A stretch of 64,000 nt of DNA from Panorpa germanica (Eukaryota; Arthropoda; Insecta; Mecoptera; Panorpidae), in NCBI GenBank assembly GCA_963678705.1, contig OY783204.1, forward strand, positions 12,534,759 to 12,598,758, in the 5' to 3' direction. The notes below the pieces were generated by a model, which worked only from the letters and a program-made list of their open reading frames with translations, was not told the origin of the DNA and did no database searches. Positions 48,874-63,208 of this stretch are shown piece after piece; position 1 is the first letter of the stretch, and every line of letters begins with the position of its first letter. The position numbers were made by a program, and so were the translations under genes.

Positions 48874-49762
48874 TTCAAAGAATTAGACCGGCAAAAACCT
48901 ATAGGTACGTCTACTGCGCTATGGAGAACTATTTTCATTGTCGAACATTATTTTACAAACCGATTACCGTTCCTTGAAAAGGCAACTATCTAAAGGTTGT
49001 TCTTAGCGATCTGTAATGGGGCCTGAGCTCTGGAACATGGTATTCGACGAGAACTGTGTTTCTCACTCAAAAGGTTGTGTAGACATTTGTTTTGCCAACG
49101 ATAATGTGATCCTTATCGGTGCAAATAGTACAGAAACCCTAGAAAGCCGTTCTCGACCTGCTATATATAAAATCTGTAGTTTCTTGAAGCTACAAAGCTA
49201 CGAAACAAATACAGTAACAACGAATGATAAACTTGTAACACACCTTGCGCGTGTCACAAGGACGGAATGAAGCTTAAACTCGGCAACTATGCCGACACTA
49301 TACAAGGGGGCATTTATGCTAATAGTTGTGTATTGTGTTTCGGCATGGTATTACAGGATCAATCTTCCAGATCTTCCATGCAAAGAACTATGTTATTGAC
49401 GATGACGCGTTGTTGCAGGACTGTATCTACAGAAGTGGTGCAAGTGATATTGGGGACAATTCCTTTAGATTTGAAAATCACTCATGCACTTACTCAAGTA
49501 CAAATTACGCTAGAACTGAAAAAATCAAATTTTGATAATTTAAAATTAATGCGACAAATTTCGAGGATTTAAAGTTAATGCGGCTGTAGGATAAAAGTCT
49601 GGAGACGATACCAAATATATTGCCAAAGAGATGAATGCATATATGCATAAGCTCTGGCAAGACAGATCGGACTTAATACAAAAAGGAAGACCTACGTATT
49701 GGTTTACAAGGACGGTAATATTGCTTTGCAACACAAGTGGTTCCTATCTACTATGTGTGTGA
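48874..49762 (+). pseudogene. R1-clade LINE RT fragment (m14, type C)
   Basis: The palm remnant is 49016-49270 and the following block 49267-49572. Type C markers are present. It is the last monomer before the truncated m15. Confidence 0.85.
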
Positions 49763-50120
49763 TCGGCTCCTGCTACTTTAGGTGAAAAAAGTGATTAAAA
49801 GTGAGAAATTAATTATGGAAAAAAATTAAATAAATTATATGAATACTTTTTCAAACGAAAAGTATTTAAGTTTGTTTAAAATTTGTGTTAATTTTCCCTA
49901 AACAAAGTGTTTTTACAAAAGTTTGACAGTTGGAAACCAGTGTTAAAAACGAATTTTTCATTACGCGTACACGCGGTCTTATAAACATAACCTCAAATTT
50001 GTAACTTTGATGTTTGATATAAGACATTAATAAGTGCGATAGACAAAAAAAGTGATAATAATTAGGTTAGTGTTAGTGCTAAAACATCAAGTGGTTTAAA
50101 ATTCAAGAAATCTGTAGAGA

Positions 50121-50880
50121 TATATAAGGAAGACCTCATATAAACACTACAAATATACGGAAGACAAAAGGTTGCCGCCCACTATCAAGTAAGTCGAATA
50201 ACATTAACTATAAATAATATTAAAACACAAGAATTAGTTTATATAAATGCATGTTTTAAATAATAATGAGAGTGTATTATTTGTTATAAGTGATTAAGTG
50301 AACAATATATGCAGTTTTCATAGAAATAGTGATTGATCGTTCATGAACATTCAATGGTAACAAACAAATGGTAAGTAAGTAGGCATAAGTACAAGTATGT
50401 ATATGAGATATTTATAGAAATTTAGTGTGCCTTTGTTGATGTCCGGTGGCTAAGTGACCTTCAAAGAATTAAACCGGCAAAAACCTATAGGTACGTCTAC
50501 TGCGCTATGGAGAACTATTTTCATTGTCGAACATTATTTTGTGATTAAAAGTGATTAAAAGTGTGAAATTAATTATGGAAAAAAATTAAATAAATTAAAT
50601 GAATACTTTTTCAAACGTAAAGTATTTAAGTTTGTCTTAAATTTGTGTTAATTTACCCTACACAAAGTGTTTTTACAAAAGTTTGACAGTTGGAAACCAG
50701 TGTTAAAAACAAATTTTTCATTACGCGTACACGCGGTCTTATAAACATAACCTCAAATTTGTAACTTTGATGTTTGATATAAGACATTAATAAGTGCGAA
50801 AGACAAAAAAAGTGATAATAATTAGGTTAGTGTTAGTGCTAAAACATCAAGTGGTTTAAAATTCAAGAAATCTGTAGAGA
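50121..50880 (+). repeat. Truncated satellite monomer m15 (760 bp)
   Basis: The monomer runs normally to 50540 (ACATTATTTT) and then jumps to the 3' tail (GTGATTAAAAGTGATTAAAAGTG), losing about 826 bp including almost all of the RT fragment. The 5' part is of the B/C subtype seen in m7-m14. The tail (GTGTGAAATT, TTTGTCTTAAATT, CCCTACACAAAG) is the subtype of m17 and m18. It is therefore a recombinant between two monomer families, not a simple internal deletion. Confidence 0.85.
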
Positions 50881-51219
50881 TATATAAGGAAGACCTCATA
50901 TAAACACTACAAATATATGGAAGACAAAAGGTTGCCGTCCACTATCAAGTAAGTCGAATAACATTAACTATAAATAATATTAAAACACAAGAATTAGTTT
51001 ATATAAATATGTGTTTTAAATAATAATGAGAGTTTATTATTTGTTATAAGTGATTAAGTGAACAATATATGCGGTTTTCTTAGAAATAGTGATTGATCGT
51101 TCATGAACATTCAATGGTAACAAACAAATGGTAAGTAAGTAGGCATAAGTACAAGTATGTATATGAGATATTTATAGAAATTTAGTGTGCCTTTGTTGAT
51201 GTCCGGTGGCTAAGTGACC

Positions 51220-52108
51220 TTCAAAGAATTAGACCGGCAAAAACCTATAGGTACGTCTACTGCGCTATGGAGAACTATTTTCATTGTCGAACATTATTTT
51301 ACAAACCGATTACCGTTCCTTGAAAAGGCAACTATCTAAAGGTTGTCCTTAGCGATCTGTAATGGGGCCTGAGCTCTGGAACATGGTATTCGACGAGAAC
51401 TGTGTTTCTCACTCGAAAGGTTGTGTAGACATATGTTTTTCCAACGATAATGTGATCCTTATCGGTGCAAATAGTCCAGAAACCCTAGAAAGCCGTTCTC
51501 GACCTGCTATATATAAAATCTGTAGTTTCTTGAAGCTACAAAGCTACGAAACAAATACAGTAACAACGAATGATAAACTTGTAACACACCTTGCGCGTGT
51601 CACAAGGACGGAATGAAGCTTAAACTCGGCAACTATGCCGACACTATACAAGGGGGCATTTATGCTAATAGTTGTGTATTGTGCTTCGGCATGGTATTAC
51701 AGGATCAATCTTCCAGATCTTCCATGCAAAGAACTATGTTATTGACGATGACGCGTTGTTGCAGAACTGTATCTACAGAAGTGGTGCAAGTGATATTGGG
51801 GACAATTCCTTTAGATTTAAAAATCACTCATGCACTTACTCAAATACAAATTACGCTAGAACTAAAAAAATCAAATTTTGATGATTTAAAATTAATGCGA
51901 CAAATTTCGAGGATTTAAAGTTAATGCGGCTGTAGGATAAAAGTCTGGAGACGATACCAAATATATTGCCAAAGAGATGAATGCATATATGCATAAGCTC
52001 TGGCAAGACAGATCGGACTTAATACAAAAAGGAAGACCTACGTATTGGTTTACAAGGACGTTAATATTGCTTTGCAACACAAGTGGTTCCTATCTACTAT
52101 GTGTGTTA
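51220..52108 (+). pseudogene. R1-clade LINE RT fragment (m16)
   Basis: The palm remnant 51362-51616 has FSND in place of FAND and SPETLES in place of STETLES. The GCPQ codon is TAG. Confidence 0.85.
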
Positions 52109-52805
52109 TCGGCTCCTGCTACTTTAGGTGAAAAAAGTGATTAAAAGTGAGAAATTTATTATGGAAAAAAATTAAATAATATATATGAATACTTTTTTAA
52201 ACGAAAAGTATTTAAGTTTGTTTAAAATTTGTGTTAATTTACCCTAAACAAAGTGTTTTTACAAAAGTTTGACAGTTGGAAACCAGTGTTAAAAACGAAT
52301 TTTTCATTACGCGTACACGCGGTCTTATAAACATAACCTCAAATTTGTAAATTTGATGTTTGATATAAGACATTAATAAGTGCGATAGACAAAAAAAGTG
52401 ATAATAATTAGGTTAGTGTTAGTGCTAAAACATCAAGTGGTTTAAAATTCAAGAAATCTGTAGAGATATATAAGGAAGACCTCATATAAACACTACAAAT
52501 ATACGGAAGACAAAAGGTTGCCGCCCACTATCAAGTAAGTCGAATAACATTAACTATAAATAATAATAAAACACAAGAATTAGTTTATATAAATGCGTGT
52601 TTTAAATAATAATGAGAGTGTATTAATTGTTATAAGTGATTAAGTAAACAATATATGCGGTTTTCTTGGAAATAGTGATTGATCGTTCATGAACATTCAA
52701 TGGTAACAAACAAATGGTAAGTAAGTAGGCATAAGTACAAGTATGTATATGAGATATTTATAGAAATTCAGTGTGCCTTTGTTGATGTCCAATGGCCAAG
52801 TGACC

Positions 52806-53694
52806 TTCAGAGAATTAGACCGGCAAAAACCTATAGGTACGTCTACTGCGCTATGGAGAACTATTTTCTTTGTCGAACATTATTCTACAAACCGATTACC
52901 GTTCCATGAACAGGCAACTATCTTAAGGTTGTCCTCAGCGATCTGTAATGGGGCCTGAGCTCTGGAACATGGTATTCGACGAGAACTGTGTTTCTCACTC
53001 GAAAGGTTGTGTAGACATATGTTTTGCCAACGATAATGTGATCCTTATCGGTGCAAATAGTACAGAAACCCTAGAAAGCCGTTCTCGACCTGCTATATAT
53101 AAAATCTGTAGTTTCTTGAAGCTACAAAGCTACGAAACAAATACAGTAACAACGAATGATAAACTTGTAACACACCTTGCGCGTGTCACAAGGACGAAAT
53201 AAAGCTTAAACTCGGCAACTATGCCGACACTATACAAGGGGGCATTTATGCTAATAGTTGTGTATTGTGCTTCGGCATGGTATTACAGTATCAATCTTAA
53301 GGATCTTCCATGCAAAGAACTATGTTATTGACGATGACGCGTTGTTGCAGAACTGTATCTACAGAAGTGGTGCAAGTGATAATGGGGACAATTCCTTTAG
53401 ATTTAAAAATCACTCATGCACTTACTCAAGTACAAATTACGCTAGAACTGAAAAAATCAAATTTTGATGATTTAAAATTAATGCGACAAATTTCGAGGAT
53501 TTAAAGTTAATGCGGCTGTAGCATAAAAGTCTGGAGACGATACTAAATATATTGCCAAAGACATGAATGCATATATGCATAAGCTCAGGCAAGACAGATG
53601 GGACCTAATACAAAAAGGAAGACCTACGTATTGGTTTACAAGGACGTTAATATTGCTTTGCAACACAAGTGGTTCCTATCTCTATGTGTGTGAA
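52806..53694 (+). pseudogene. R1-clade LINE RT fragment (m17)
   Basis: Here the frame upstream of the palm (52773-52958) is open for 61 codons because ATCTAAAG has become ATCTTAAG. The palm remnant in the other frame is 52948-53202 and ends in TAA. TAAGGATCTTCC replaces CCAGATCTTCC downstream. Confidence 0.85.
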
Positions 53695-54390
53695 CGGCTC
53701 CTGCTACTTTAGGTGAAAAAAGTGATTAAAAGTGTGAAATTATTTATGGAAAAAAATTAAATAAATTATATGAATACTTTTTCAAACGAAAAGTATTTAA
53801 GTTTGTCTTAAATTTGTGTTAATTTACCCTACACAAAGTGTTTTTACAAAAGTTTGACAGTTGGAAACCAGTGTTAAAAACGAATATTTCATTACGCGTA
53901 CACGCGGTCTTATAAACATAACCTCAAATTTGTAACTTTGATGTTTGATATAAGACATTAATAAGTGCGATAGACAAAAAAAGTGATAATAATTAGGTTA
54001 GTGTTAGTGCTAAAACATCAAGTGGTATAAAATTTAAGAAATCTGTAGAGATATATAAGGAAGACCTCATATAAACACTACAAATATACGGAAGACAAAA
54101 GGTTGCCGCCCACTATCAAGTAAGTCGAATAACATTAACTATAAATAATATTAAAACACAAGAATTAGTTTATATAAATGCGTGTTTTAAATAATAATGA
54201 GAGTGTATTAATTGTTATAAGTGATTAAGTGAACAATATATGCGGTTTTCTTGGAAATAGTGATTGATCGTTCATGAACATTCAATGGTAACAAACAAAT
54301 GGTAAGTAAGTAGGCATAAGTACAAGTATGTATATGAGATATTTATAGAAATTCAGTGTGCCTTTGTTGATGTCCGGTGGCCAAGTGACC

Positions 54391-55279
54391 TTCAAAGAAT
54401 TAGACCGGCAAAAACCTATAGGTTTGTCTACTGCGCTATGGAGAACTATTTTCATTGTCGAACATTATTTTACAAACCGATTACCGTTCCATGAAAAGGC
54501 AACAATCTAAAGAATGTCTTTAGCGATCTGTAATAGGGCCTAAACTTTGGAACATGGTATTTGACGAGAATTGTGTTTCTCACTCGAAAGGTTGTGTAGA
54601 CATATGTTTTGCCAACGATAATGTGATCCTTATCGGTGCAAATAGTACAGAAACCCTAGAAACCGTTCTCGACTTGCTATATATAAAATCTGTAGTTTCT
54701 TGAAGCTACAAAGATACGAAACAAATACAGTAACAACGAATGATGAACTTGTAACACACCTTGCGCGTGTCACAAGGACGGAATGAAGCTTAAACTCGGC
54801 AACTATGCCGACACTATACAAGGGGGCATTTATGCTATTAGTTGTGTATTGTGCTTCGGCATGGTATTACAGGATCAATCTTCTAGATCTTTTATGCAAA
54901 GAACTATGTTATTGACGATATCGCGTTGTTGCAAAACTGTATCTACAGAAGTGGTGCAAGTGATATTGGGGACAATTCCTTTAGATTTAAAAATCACTCA
55001 TGCACTTACTCAAGTACAAACTACGCTAGAACTGAAAAAATTAAATTTTGATGATTTAAAATTAATGCGACAAATTTCGAGGATTTAAAGTTAATGCGGC
55101 TGTAGGATAAAAGTCTGGAGACGATACCAAATATATTGCTAAAGAGATGAATGCATATATGCATTAGCTTTGGCAAGACAAATGGGACTTAATACAAAAA
55201 GGAAGACCTACGTTTTGGTTCACAAGGACGTTAATATTGCTTTGCAACACAAGTGGTTTCTATCTACTATGTGTGTGAT
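54391..55279 (+). pseudogene. R1-clade LINE RT fragment (m18, most decayed)
   Basis: The palm has AGAATGTCTTTAGCG (motif lost and TAG), ATAGGGCC in place of ATGGGGCC, and a 1-bp deletion near GAAACCGTTC, so no palm frame of useful length remains. The RTVSTEVV block is open at 54783-55088. Confidence 0.8.
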
Positions 55280-55975
55280 GGGCTCCTGCTACTTTAGGTG
55301 AAAAAAGTGATTAAAAGTGTGAAATTAATTATGGAAAAAAATTAAATAAATTAAATGAATACTTTTTCAAACGAAAAGTATTTAAGTTTGTCTTAAATTT
55401 GTGTTAATTTACCCTACACAAAGTGTTTTTACAAAAGTTTGACAGTTGGAAACCAGTGTTAAAAACAAATTTTTCATTACGCGTACACGCGGTCTTATAA
55501 ACATAATATCAAATTTGTAACTTTGATGTTTGATATAAGACATTAATAAGTGCGATAGACAAAAAAAGTGATAATAATTAGGTTAGTGTTAGTGCTAAAA
55601 CATCAAGTGGTTTAAAATTCAAGAAATCTGTAGAGATATATAAGGAAGACCTCATATAAACACTACAAATATACGAAAGACAAAAGGTTGCCGTCCACTA
55701 TCAAGTAAGTCGAATAACATTAACTATAAATAATATTAAAACACAAGAATTAGTTTATATAAATGCGTGTTTTAAATAATAATGAGAGTGTATTAATTGT
55801 TATAAGTGATAAAGTGAACAATATATGCGGTTTTCTTGGAAATAGTGATTGATCGTTTATGAACATTCAATGGTAACAAACAAATGGTAAGTAAGTAGGC
55901 ATAAGTACAAGTATGTATATGAGATATTTATAGAAATTCAGTGTGCCTTTGTTGATGTCCGGTGGCCAAGTGACC

Positions 55976-56864
55976 TTCAAAGAATTAGACCGGCAAAAAC
56001 CTATAGGTACGTCTACTGCGCTATGGAGAACTATTTTCATTGTCGAACATTATTTTACAAACCGATTACCGTTTCATGAAAAGGCAACTATCTAAAGGTT
56101 GTCCTCAGCGATCTGTAATGGGGCCTGAGCTCTGGAACATGGTATTTGACGAGAACTGTGTTTCTCACTCGAAAGGTTGTGTAGACATATGTTTTGCCAA
56201 CGATAATGTGATCCTTATCGGTGCAAATAGTACAGAAACCCTAGAAAGCCGTTCTCGATCTGCTATATATAGAATCTGTAGTTTCTTGAAGCTACAAAGC
56301 TACGAAACAAATACAGTAACAACGAATGATAAACTTGTAACACACCTTGCGCGTGTCACAAGGACGGAATGAAGCTTAAACTCGGCAACTATGCCGACAC
56401 TATACAAGGGGGCATTTATGCTAATAATTGTGTATTGTGCTTCAGCATGGTATTACAGGATCAATCTTCCAGATCTTCCATGCAAAGAACTATGTTATTG
56501 ACGATGACGCGCTGTTGCAGAACTGTATCTACTGAAGTGGTGCAAGTGATATTAGGGACAATTCCTTTAGATTTAAAAATCACTTATGCACTTACTCAAG
56601 TACAAATTACGCTAGAACTAAAAAAATCAAATTTTGATGATTTAAAATTAATGCGACAAATTTCGAGGATTTAAAGTTAATGCGGCTGTAGGATAAAAGT
56701 CTGGAGACGATACCAAATATATTGCCAAAGAGATGAATGCATATATGCATAAGCTCTGGCAAGACAGATGTGACTTAATACAAAAAGGAAGACCTACGTA
56801 TTGGTTTACAAGGACGTTAATATTGCTTTGCAACACAAGTGGTTCCTATCTACTATGTGTGTGA
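55976..56864 (+). pseudogene. R1-clade LINE RT fragment (m19)
   Basis: The palm frame 56040-56372 is open with the Gln of GCPQ kept and an RFMKRQL variant. The next block is 56369-56674. Confidence 0.85.
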
Positions 56865-57561
56865 TCGGCTCCTGCTACTTTAGGTGAAAAAAGTGATTAA
56901 AAGTGAGAAATTAATTATGGAAAAAAATTAAATAAATTATATGAATACTTTTTCAAACAAAAAGTATTTAAGTTTGTTTTAAATTTGTGTTAATTTACCC
57001 TAAACAAAGTGTTTTTACAAAAGTTTGACAGTTGGAAACCAGTGTTAAAAACGAATTTTTCATTACGCGTACACGCGGTCTTATAAACATAACCTCAAAT
57101 TTGTAACTTTTATGTTTGATATAAGACATTAATAAGTGCGATAGACAAAAAAAGTGATAATAATTAGGTTAGTGTTAGTGCTAAAACATCAAGTGGTTTA
57201 AAATTCAAGAAATCTGTAGAGATATATAAGGAAGACCTCATATAAACACTACAAATATACGGAAGACAAAAGGTTGCCGCCCTTTATCAAGTAAGTCGAA
57301 TAACATTAACTATAAATAATATTAAAACACAAGAATTAGTTTATATAAATGCGTATTTTAAATGATAATGAGAGTGTATTAATTGTTATAAGTGATTAAG
57401 TGAACAATATATGCGGTTTTCTTGGAAATAGTGATTGATCGTTCATGAACATTCAATGGTAACAAACAAATGCTAAGTAAGTAGGCATAAGTACAAGTAT
57501 GTATATGAGATATTTATAAAAATTCAGTGTGCCTTTGTTGATGTCCGGTGGCCAAGTGACC

Positions 57562-58450
57562 TTCAAAGAATATAATCGGCAAAAACCTATAGGTACGTCT
57601 ACTGCGCTATGGAGAACTATTTTCATTGTCGAATATTATTTTACAAACAGAGTACCGTTTCATGAAAAGGCAACTATCTAAAGGTTGTCCTGAGCGATCT
57701 GTAATGGGGCCTGAGCTCTGGAACATGGTATTCGACAAGAACTGTGTTTCTCACTCGAAAGGTTGTGTAGACATATGTTTTGCCAACGATAATGTGATCC
57801 TTATCGGTGCAAATAGTACAGAATCCCTAGAAAGCCGTTCTCGATCTGCTATATATAAAATCTGTAGTTTCTTGAAGCTACAAAGCTACGAAACAAATAC
57901 AGTAACAACGAATGATAAACTTGTAACACACCTTGCGCGTGTCACAAGGACGGAATGAAGCTTAAACTCGGCAAATATGCCGACACTATACAAGGGGGCA
58001 TTTATGCTAATAGTTGTGTATTGTGCTTCGGCATGGTATTACAGGATCAATCTTCCAGATCTTCCATGCATAGTACTATGTAATTGACGATGACGCGTTG
58101 TTGCAGAACTGTATCTACAGAAGTGGTGCAAGTGATATTGGGGACAATTCCTTTAGATTTAAAAATCACTCATGCACTTACTCAAGTATAAATTACGCTA
58201 GAACTGAAAAAATCAAATTTTGATAATTTAAAATTAATGCGACAAATTTCGAGGATTTAAAGTTAATGCGGTTGTAGGATAAAAGTCTAAAGACGATACC
58301 AAATATATTGCCAAAAAGATGAATGCATATATGCATAAGCTCTGGCAAGACAGATGGGACTTAATACAAAAAGGAAGACCTACGTATTGGTTTACAAGGA
58401 CGTTAATATTGCTTTGCAACACAAGTGGTTCCTATCTACTATGTGTGTGA
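57562..58450 (+). pseudogene. R1-clade LINE RT fragment (m20)
   Basis: The palm frame is 57626-57958 with GCPERS and FDKNC variants. The following block is interrupted by TAA at about 58081 (CTATGTAATTG). Confidence 0.85.
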
Positions 58451-59146
58451 TCGGCTCCTGCTACTTTAGGTGAAAAAAGTGATTAAAAGTGAGAAATTAA
58501 TTATGGAAAAAAATTAAATAAATTATATGAATACTTTTCCAACGAAAAGTTTTTAAGTTTGTTTTAAATTTGTGTTAATTTACCCTAAACAAAGTGTTTT
58601 TACAAAAGTTTGACAGTTGGAAACCAGTGTTAAAAAAGAATTTTTCATAACGCGTACACGCGGTCTTATAAACATAACCTCAAATTTGTAACTTTTATGT
58701 TTGATATAAGACATTAATAAGTGCGATAGACAAAAAAAGTGATAATAATTAGGTTAATGTTAGTGCTAAAACATCAAGTGGTTTAAAATTCAAGAAATCT
58801 GTAGAGATATATAAGGAAGACCTCATATAAACACTACAAATATACGGAAGACAAAAGGTTGCCGCCCACTTATCAAGTAAGTCGAATAACATTAACTATA
58901 AATAATAGTAAAACACAAGAATTAGTTTATATAAATGCGTGTTTTAAATAATAATGAGAGTGTATTAATTGTTATAAGTGATTAAGTAAACAATATATGC
59001 GGTTTTCTTGGAAATAGTGATTGATCGTTCATGAACATTCAATGGTAACAAACAAATGGTAAGTAAGTAGGCATAAGTACAAGTATGTATATTAGATATT
59101 TATAGAAATTCTGTGTGCCTTTGTTGATGTCCGGTGGTCAAGTGAC

Positions 59147-60036
59147 CTTCAAAGAATTAGACCGGCAAAAACCTATAGGTACGTCTACTGCGCTATAAAG
59201 AATTATTTTCATTGTCGAACATTATTTTACAAACCGATTACCGTTCCATGAAAAGGCAACTATCTAAAGGTTGTCCTCAGCGATCTGTAATGGGGCCTGA
59301 GCTCTGGAACATGGTATTCGACGAGAACTGTGTTTCTCACTCGAAAGGTTGTGTAGACATATGTTTTGATAACGATAATGTGATCCTTATCGGTGCAAAT
59401 AGTACAGAAACCCTAGAAAGCCGTTCTCGACCTGCTATATATAAAATCTGTAGTTTCTTGAAGCTACAAACCTACGAAACAAATACAGTAACAACGAATG
59501 ATAAACTTCTAACACACCTTGCGCGTGTCACAAGGACGGAATGAAGCTTAAACTCGGCAACTATGCCGACACTATACAAGGGGGCATTTATGCTTATAGT
59601 TGTGTATTGTGCTTCGGCATGGTATTACAGGATCAATCTTTTAGATCTTTCATGCAAAGAACTATGTTATTGACGATGACGCGTTGTTGCAGAACTGTAT
59701 CTACAGAAGTGGTGCAAGTGATATTGGGGACAATTCCTTTAGATTTAAAAATCACTCATGCACTTACTCAAGTACAAATTACGCTAGAACTGAAAAAATC
59801 AAATTTTGATGATTTAAAATTAATGCGACAAATTTCGAGGATTTAAAGTTAATGCGGCTGTAGGATAAAAGTCTGGAGACGATACCAAATATATTGCTAA
59901 AGAGATGAATGCATATATGCATAAGCTCTGGCAAGACAGATGGGACTTAATACAAAAAGGAAGACCTACGTATTGGTTTACAAGGACGTTAATATTGCTT
60001 TGCAACACAAGTGGTTCCTATCTACTATGTGTGTGA
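59147..60036 (+). pseudogene. R1-clade LINE RT fragment (m21)
   Basis: The palm frame is 59212-59544. The catalytic box reads FDND. The dimer-specific variant KLQTYETN is present. Confidence 0.85.
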
Positions 60037-60733
60037 TCGGCTCCTGCTACTTTAGGTGAAAAAAGTGATTAAAAGTGAGAAATTAATTATGGAAAAAAAT
60101 TACATAAATTATATGAATACTTTTTCAAACGAAAAGTATTTAAGTTTGTTTTAAATTTGTTTTAATTTACCCTAAACAAAGTGTTTTTACAAAAGTTTGA
60201 CAGTTGGAAACCAGTGTTAAAAACGAACTTTTCATTACGCGTACACGCGGTGTTTTAAACATAACCTCAAATTTGTAACTTTTATGTTTGATATAAGACA
60301 TTAATAAGTGCGGTAGACAAAAAAAGTGATAATAATTAGGTTAGTGTTAGTGCTAAAACATCAAGTGGTTTAAAATTCAAGAAATCTGTAGAGATATATA
60401 AGGAAGACCTCATATAAACACTACAAATATACGGAAAACAAAAGGTTGCCGCCCTTTATCAAGTAAGTCGAATAACATTAACTATAAATAATATTAAAAC
60501 ACAAGACATAGTTTATATAAATGCGTGTTTTAAATGATAATGAGAGTGTATTAATTGTTATAAGTGATTAAGTGAACAATATATGCGGTTTTCTTAGAAA
60601 TAGTGATTGATCGTTCATGAACATTCAATGGTAACAAACAAATGCTAAGTAAGTAGGCATAAGTACAAGTATGTATATGAGATATTTATAGAAATTCAGT
60701 GTGCCTTTGTTGATGTCCGGTGGCCAAGTGACC

Positions 60734-61622
60734 TTCAAAGAATTAGACCGGCAAAAACCTATAGGTACGTCTACTGCGCTATGGAGAACTATTTTCATTG
60801 TCGAATATTATTTTACAAACAGAGTACCGTTTCATGAAAAGGCAACTATCTAAAGGTTGTCCTCAGCGATCTGTAATGGGGCCTGAGCTCTGGAACATGG
60901 TATTCGACGAGAACTGTGTTTCTCACTCGAAAGGTTGTGTAGACATATGTTTTGCCAACGATAATGTGATCCTTATCGGTGCAAATAGTACAGAAACCCT
61001 AGAAAACCATTCTCGATCTGCTATATATAAAATCTGTAGTTTCTTGAAGCTACAAAGCTACGAAACAAATACAGTAACAACGAATGATAAACTTGTAACA
61101 CACCTTGCGCGTGTTACAAGGACGGAATGGAGCTTAAACTCGGCAACTATGCCGACACTATACAAGGGGGCATTTATGCTAATAGTTGTGTATTGTGCTT
61201 CGGCATGGTATTACAGGATCATTCTTCCAGATCTTTCATGCAAAGAACTATGGTATTGACGATGACGCGTTGTTGCAGAACTGTATGTACAGAAGTGGTG
61301 AAAGTGATATTGGGGACAATTCCTTTAGATTTAAAAATCACTCATGCACTTACTCAAGTACAAATTACGCTAGAACTGAAAAAATCAAATTTTGATGATT
61401 TAAAATTAATGCGACAAATTTCGAGGATTTAAAGTTAATGCGGCTGTAGGATAAAAGTCTGGAGACGATACCAAATATATTGCCAAAGAGATGAATGCAT
61501 ATATGCATAAGCTCTGGCAAGACAGATGGGACTTATTACAAAAAGGAAGACCTACGTTTTGGTTTACAAGGACGTTAATATTGCTTTGCAACACAAGTGG
61601 TTCCTATCTACTATGTGTGTGA
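60734..61622 (+). pseudogene. R1-clade LINE RT fragment (m22, longest open frame)
   Basis: The only monomer in which the conserved TGA after RVTRTE is TGG, giving the Trp expected in R1 relatives. The frame is therefore open from 60798 to 61259 (153 codons) and joins the palm (GCPQRS, FAND) to the LYKGAF and VVYCASAWYYR blocks. This confirms that they once formed one protein. It still stops before RTVSTEVV (61127-61432, another frame), and the first catalytic Asp is still Asn. Confidence 0.87.
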
Positions 61623-62318
61623 TCGGCTCCTGCTACTTTAGGTGAAAAAAGTGATTAAAAGTAAGAAATTAATTATAGAAAAAAATTAAATAAATTATAT
61701 GAATACTTTTCCAACGAAAAGTATTTAAGTTTGTTTTAAATTTGTGTTAATTTACCCTAAACAAAGTGTTTTTACAAAAGTTTGACAGTTGGAAACCAGT
61801 GTTAAAAACGAATTTTTCATTACGCGTACACGCGGTCTTATAAACATAACCTCAAATTTGTAACTTTTATGTTTGATATAAGACATTAATAAGTGCGATA
61901 GACAAAAAAAGTGATAATAATTAGGTTAGTGTTAGTGCTAAAACATCAAGTGGTTTAAAATTCAAGAAATCTGTAGAGATATATAAGGAAGACCTCATAT
62001 AAACACTACAAATATACGGAAGACAAAAGGTTGCCGCCCACTTATCAAGGAAGTCGAATAACAATAACTATAAATAATATTAAAACACAAGAATTAGTTT
62101 ATATAAATGCGTGTTTTAAATAATAATAAGAGTGTATTAATTGTTATAAGTGATTAAGTGAACAATATATGCGGTTTTCTTGGAAATAGTGATTGATCGT
62201 TCATGAACATTCAATGGTAACAAACAAATAATAAGTAAGTAGGCATCAGTACAAGTATGTATAGTAGATATTTATAGAAATTCAGTGTGCCTTTGTTGAT
62301 GTCCGGTGGTCAAGTGAC

Positions 62319-63208
62319 CTTCAAAGAATTAGACCGGCAAAAACCTATAGGTACGTCTACTGCGCTATAGAGAATTATTTTCATTGTCGAACATTATTTT
62401 ACAAACCGATTACCGTTCCATGAAAAGGCAACTATCTAAAGGTTGTCCTCAGCGATCTGTAATGGGGCCTGAGCTCTGGAACATGGTATTCGACGAGAAC
62501 TGTGTTTCTCACTCGAAAGGTTGTGTAGACATATGTTTTGCCAACGATAATGTGATCCTTATCGGTGCAAATAGTACAGAAACCCTAGAAAGCCGTTCTC
62601 GACCTGCTATATATAAAATCTGTAGTTTCTTGAAGCTACAAACCTACGAAACAAATACAGTAACAACGAATGATAAACTTCTAACACACCTTGCGCGTGT
62701 CACAAAGACGGAATGAAGCTTAAACTTGGCAACTATGCCGACACTATACAAGGGGGCATTTATGCTAATAGTTGTGTATTGTGCTTCGGCATGGTATTTC
62801 AGGATCAATCTTTTAGATCTTCCATGCAAAGAACTATGTTATTGACGATGACGCGTTGTTGCAGAACTGTATCTACAGAAGTGGTGCAAGTGATATTGGG
62901 GACAATTCCTTTAGATTTAAAAATCACTCATGCACTTACTCAAGTACAAATTACGCTAGAACTGAAAAAATCAATCTTTGATGATTTAAAATTAATGCGA
63001 CAAATTTTGAGGATTTAAAGTTAATGCGGCTGTAGGATAAAAGTCTGGAGACGATACCAAATATATTGCCAAAGAGATGAATGCATATATGCATAAGCTC
63101 TGGCAAGACAGATAGGACTTAATACAAAAAGGAAGACCTACGTATTGGTTTACAAGGACGTTAATATTGCTTTGCAACACAAGTGGTTCCTATCTACTAT
63201 GTGTGTGA
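62319..63208 (+). pseudogene. R1-clade LINE RT fragment (m23)
   Basis: The palm frame is 62384-62716, ending RVTKTE then TGA. It shares KLQTYETN and KLLTH with m21. The later block is 62713-63018. Confidence 0.85.
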
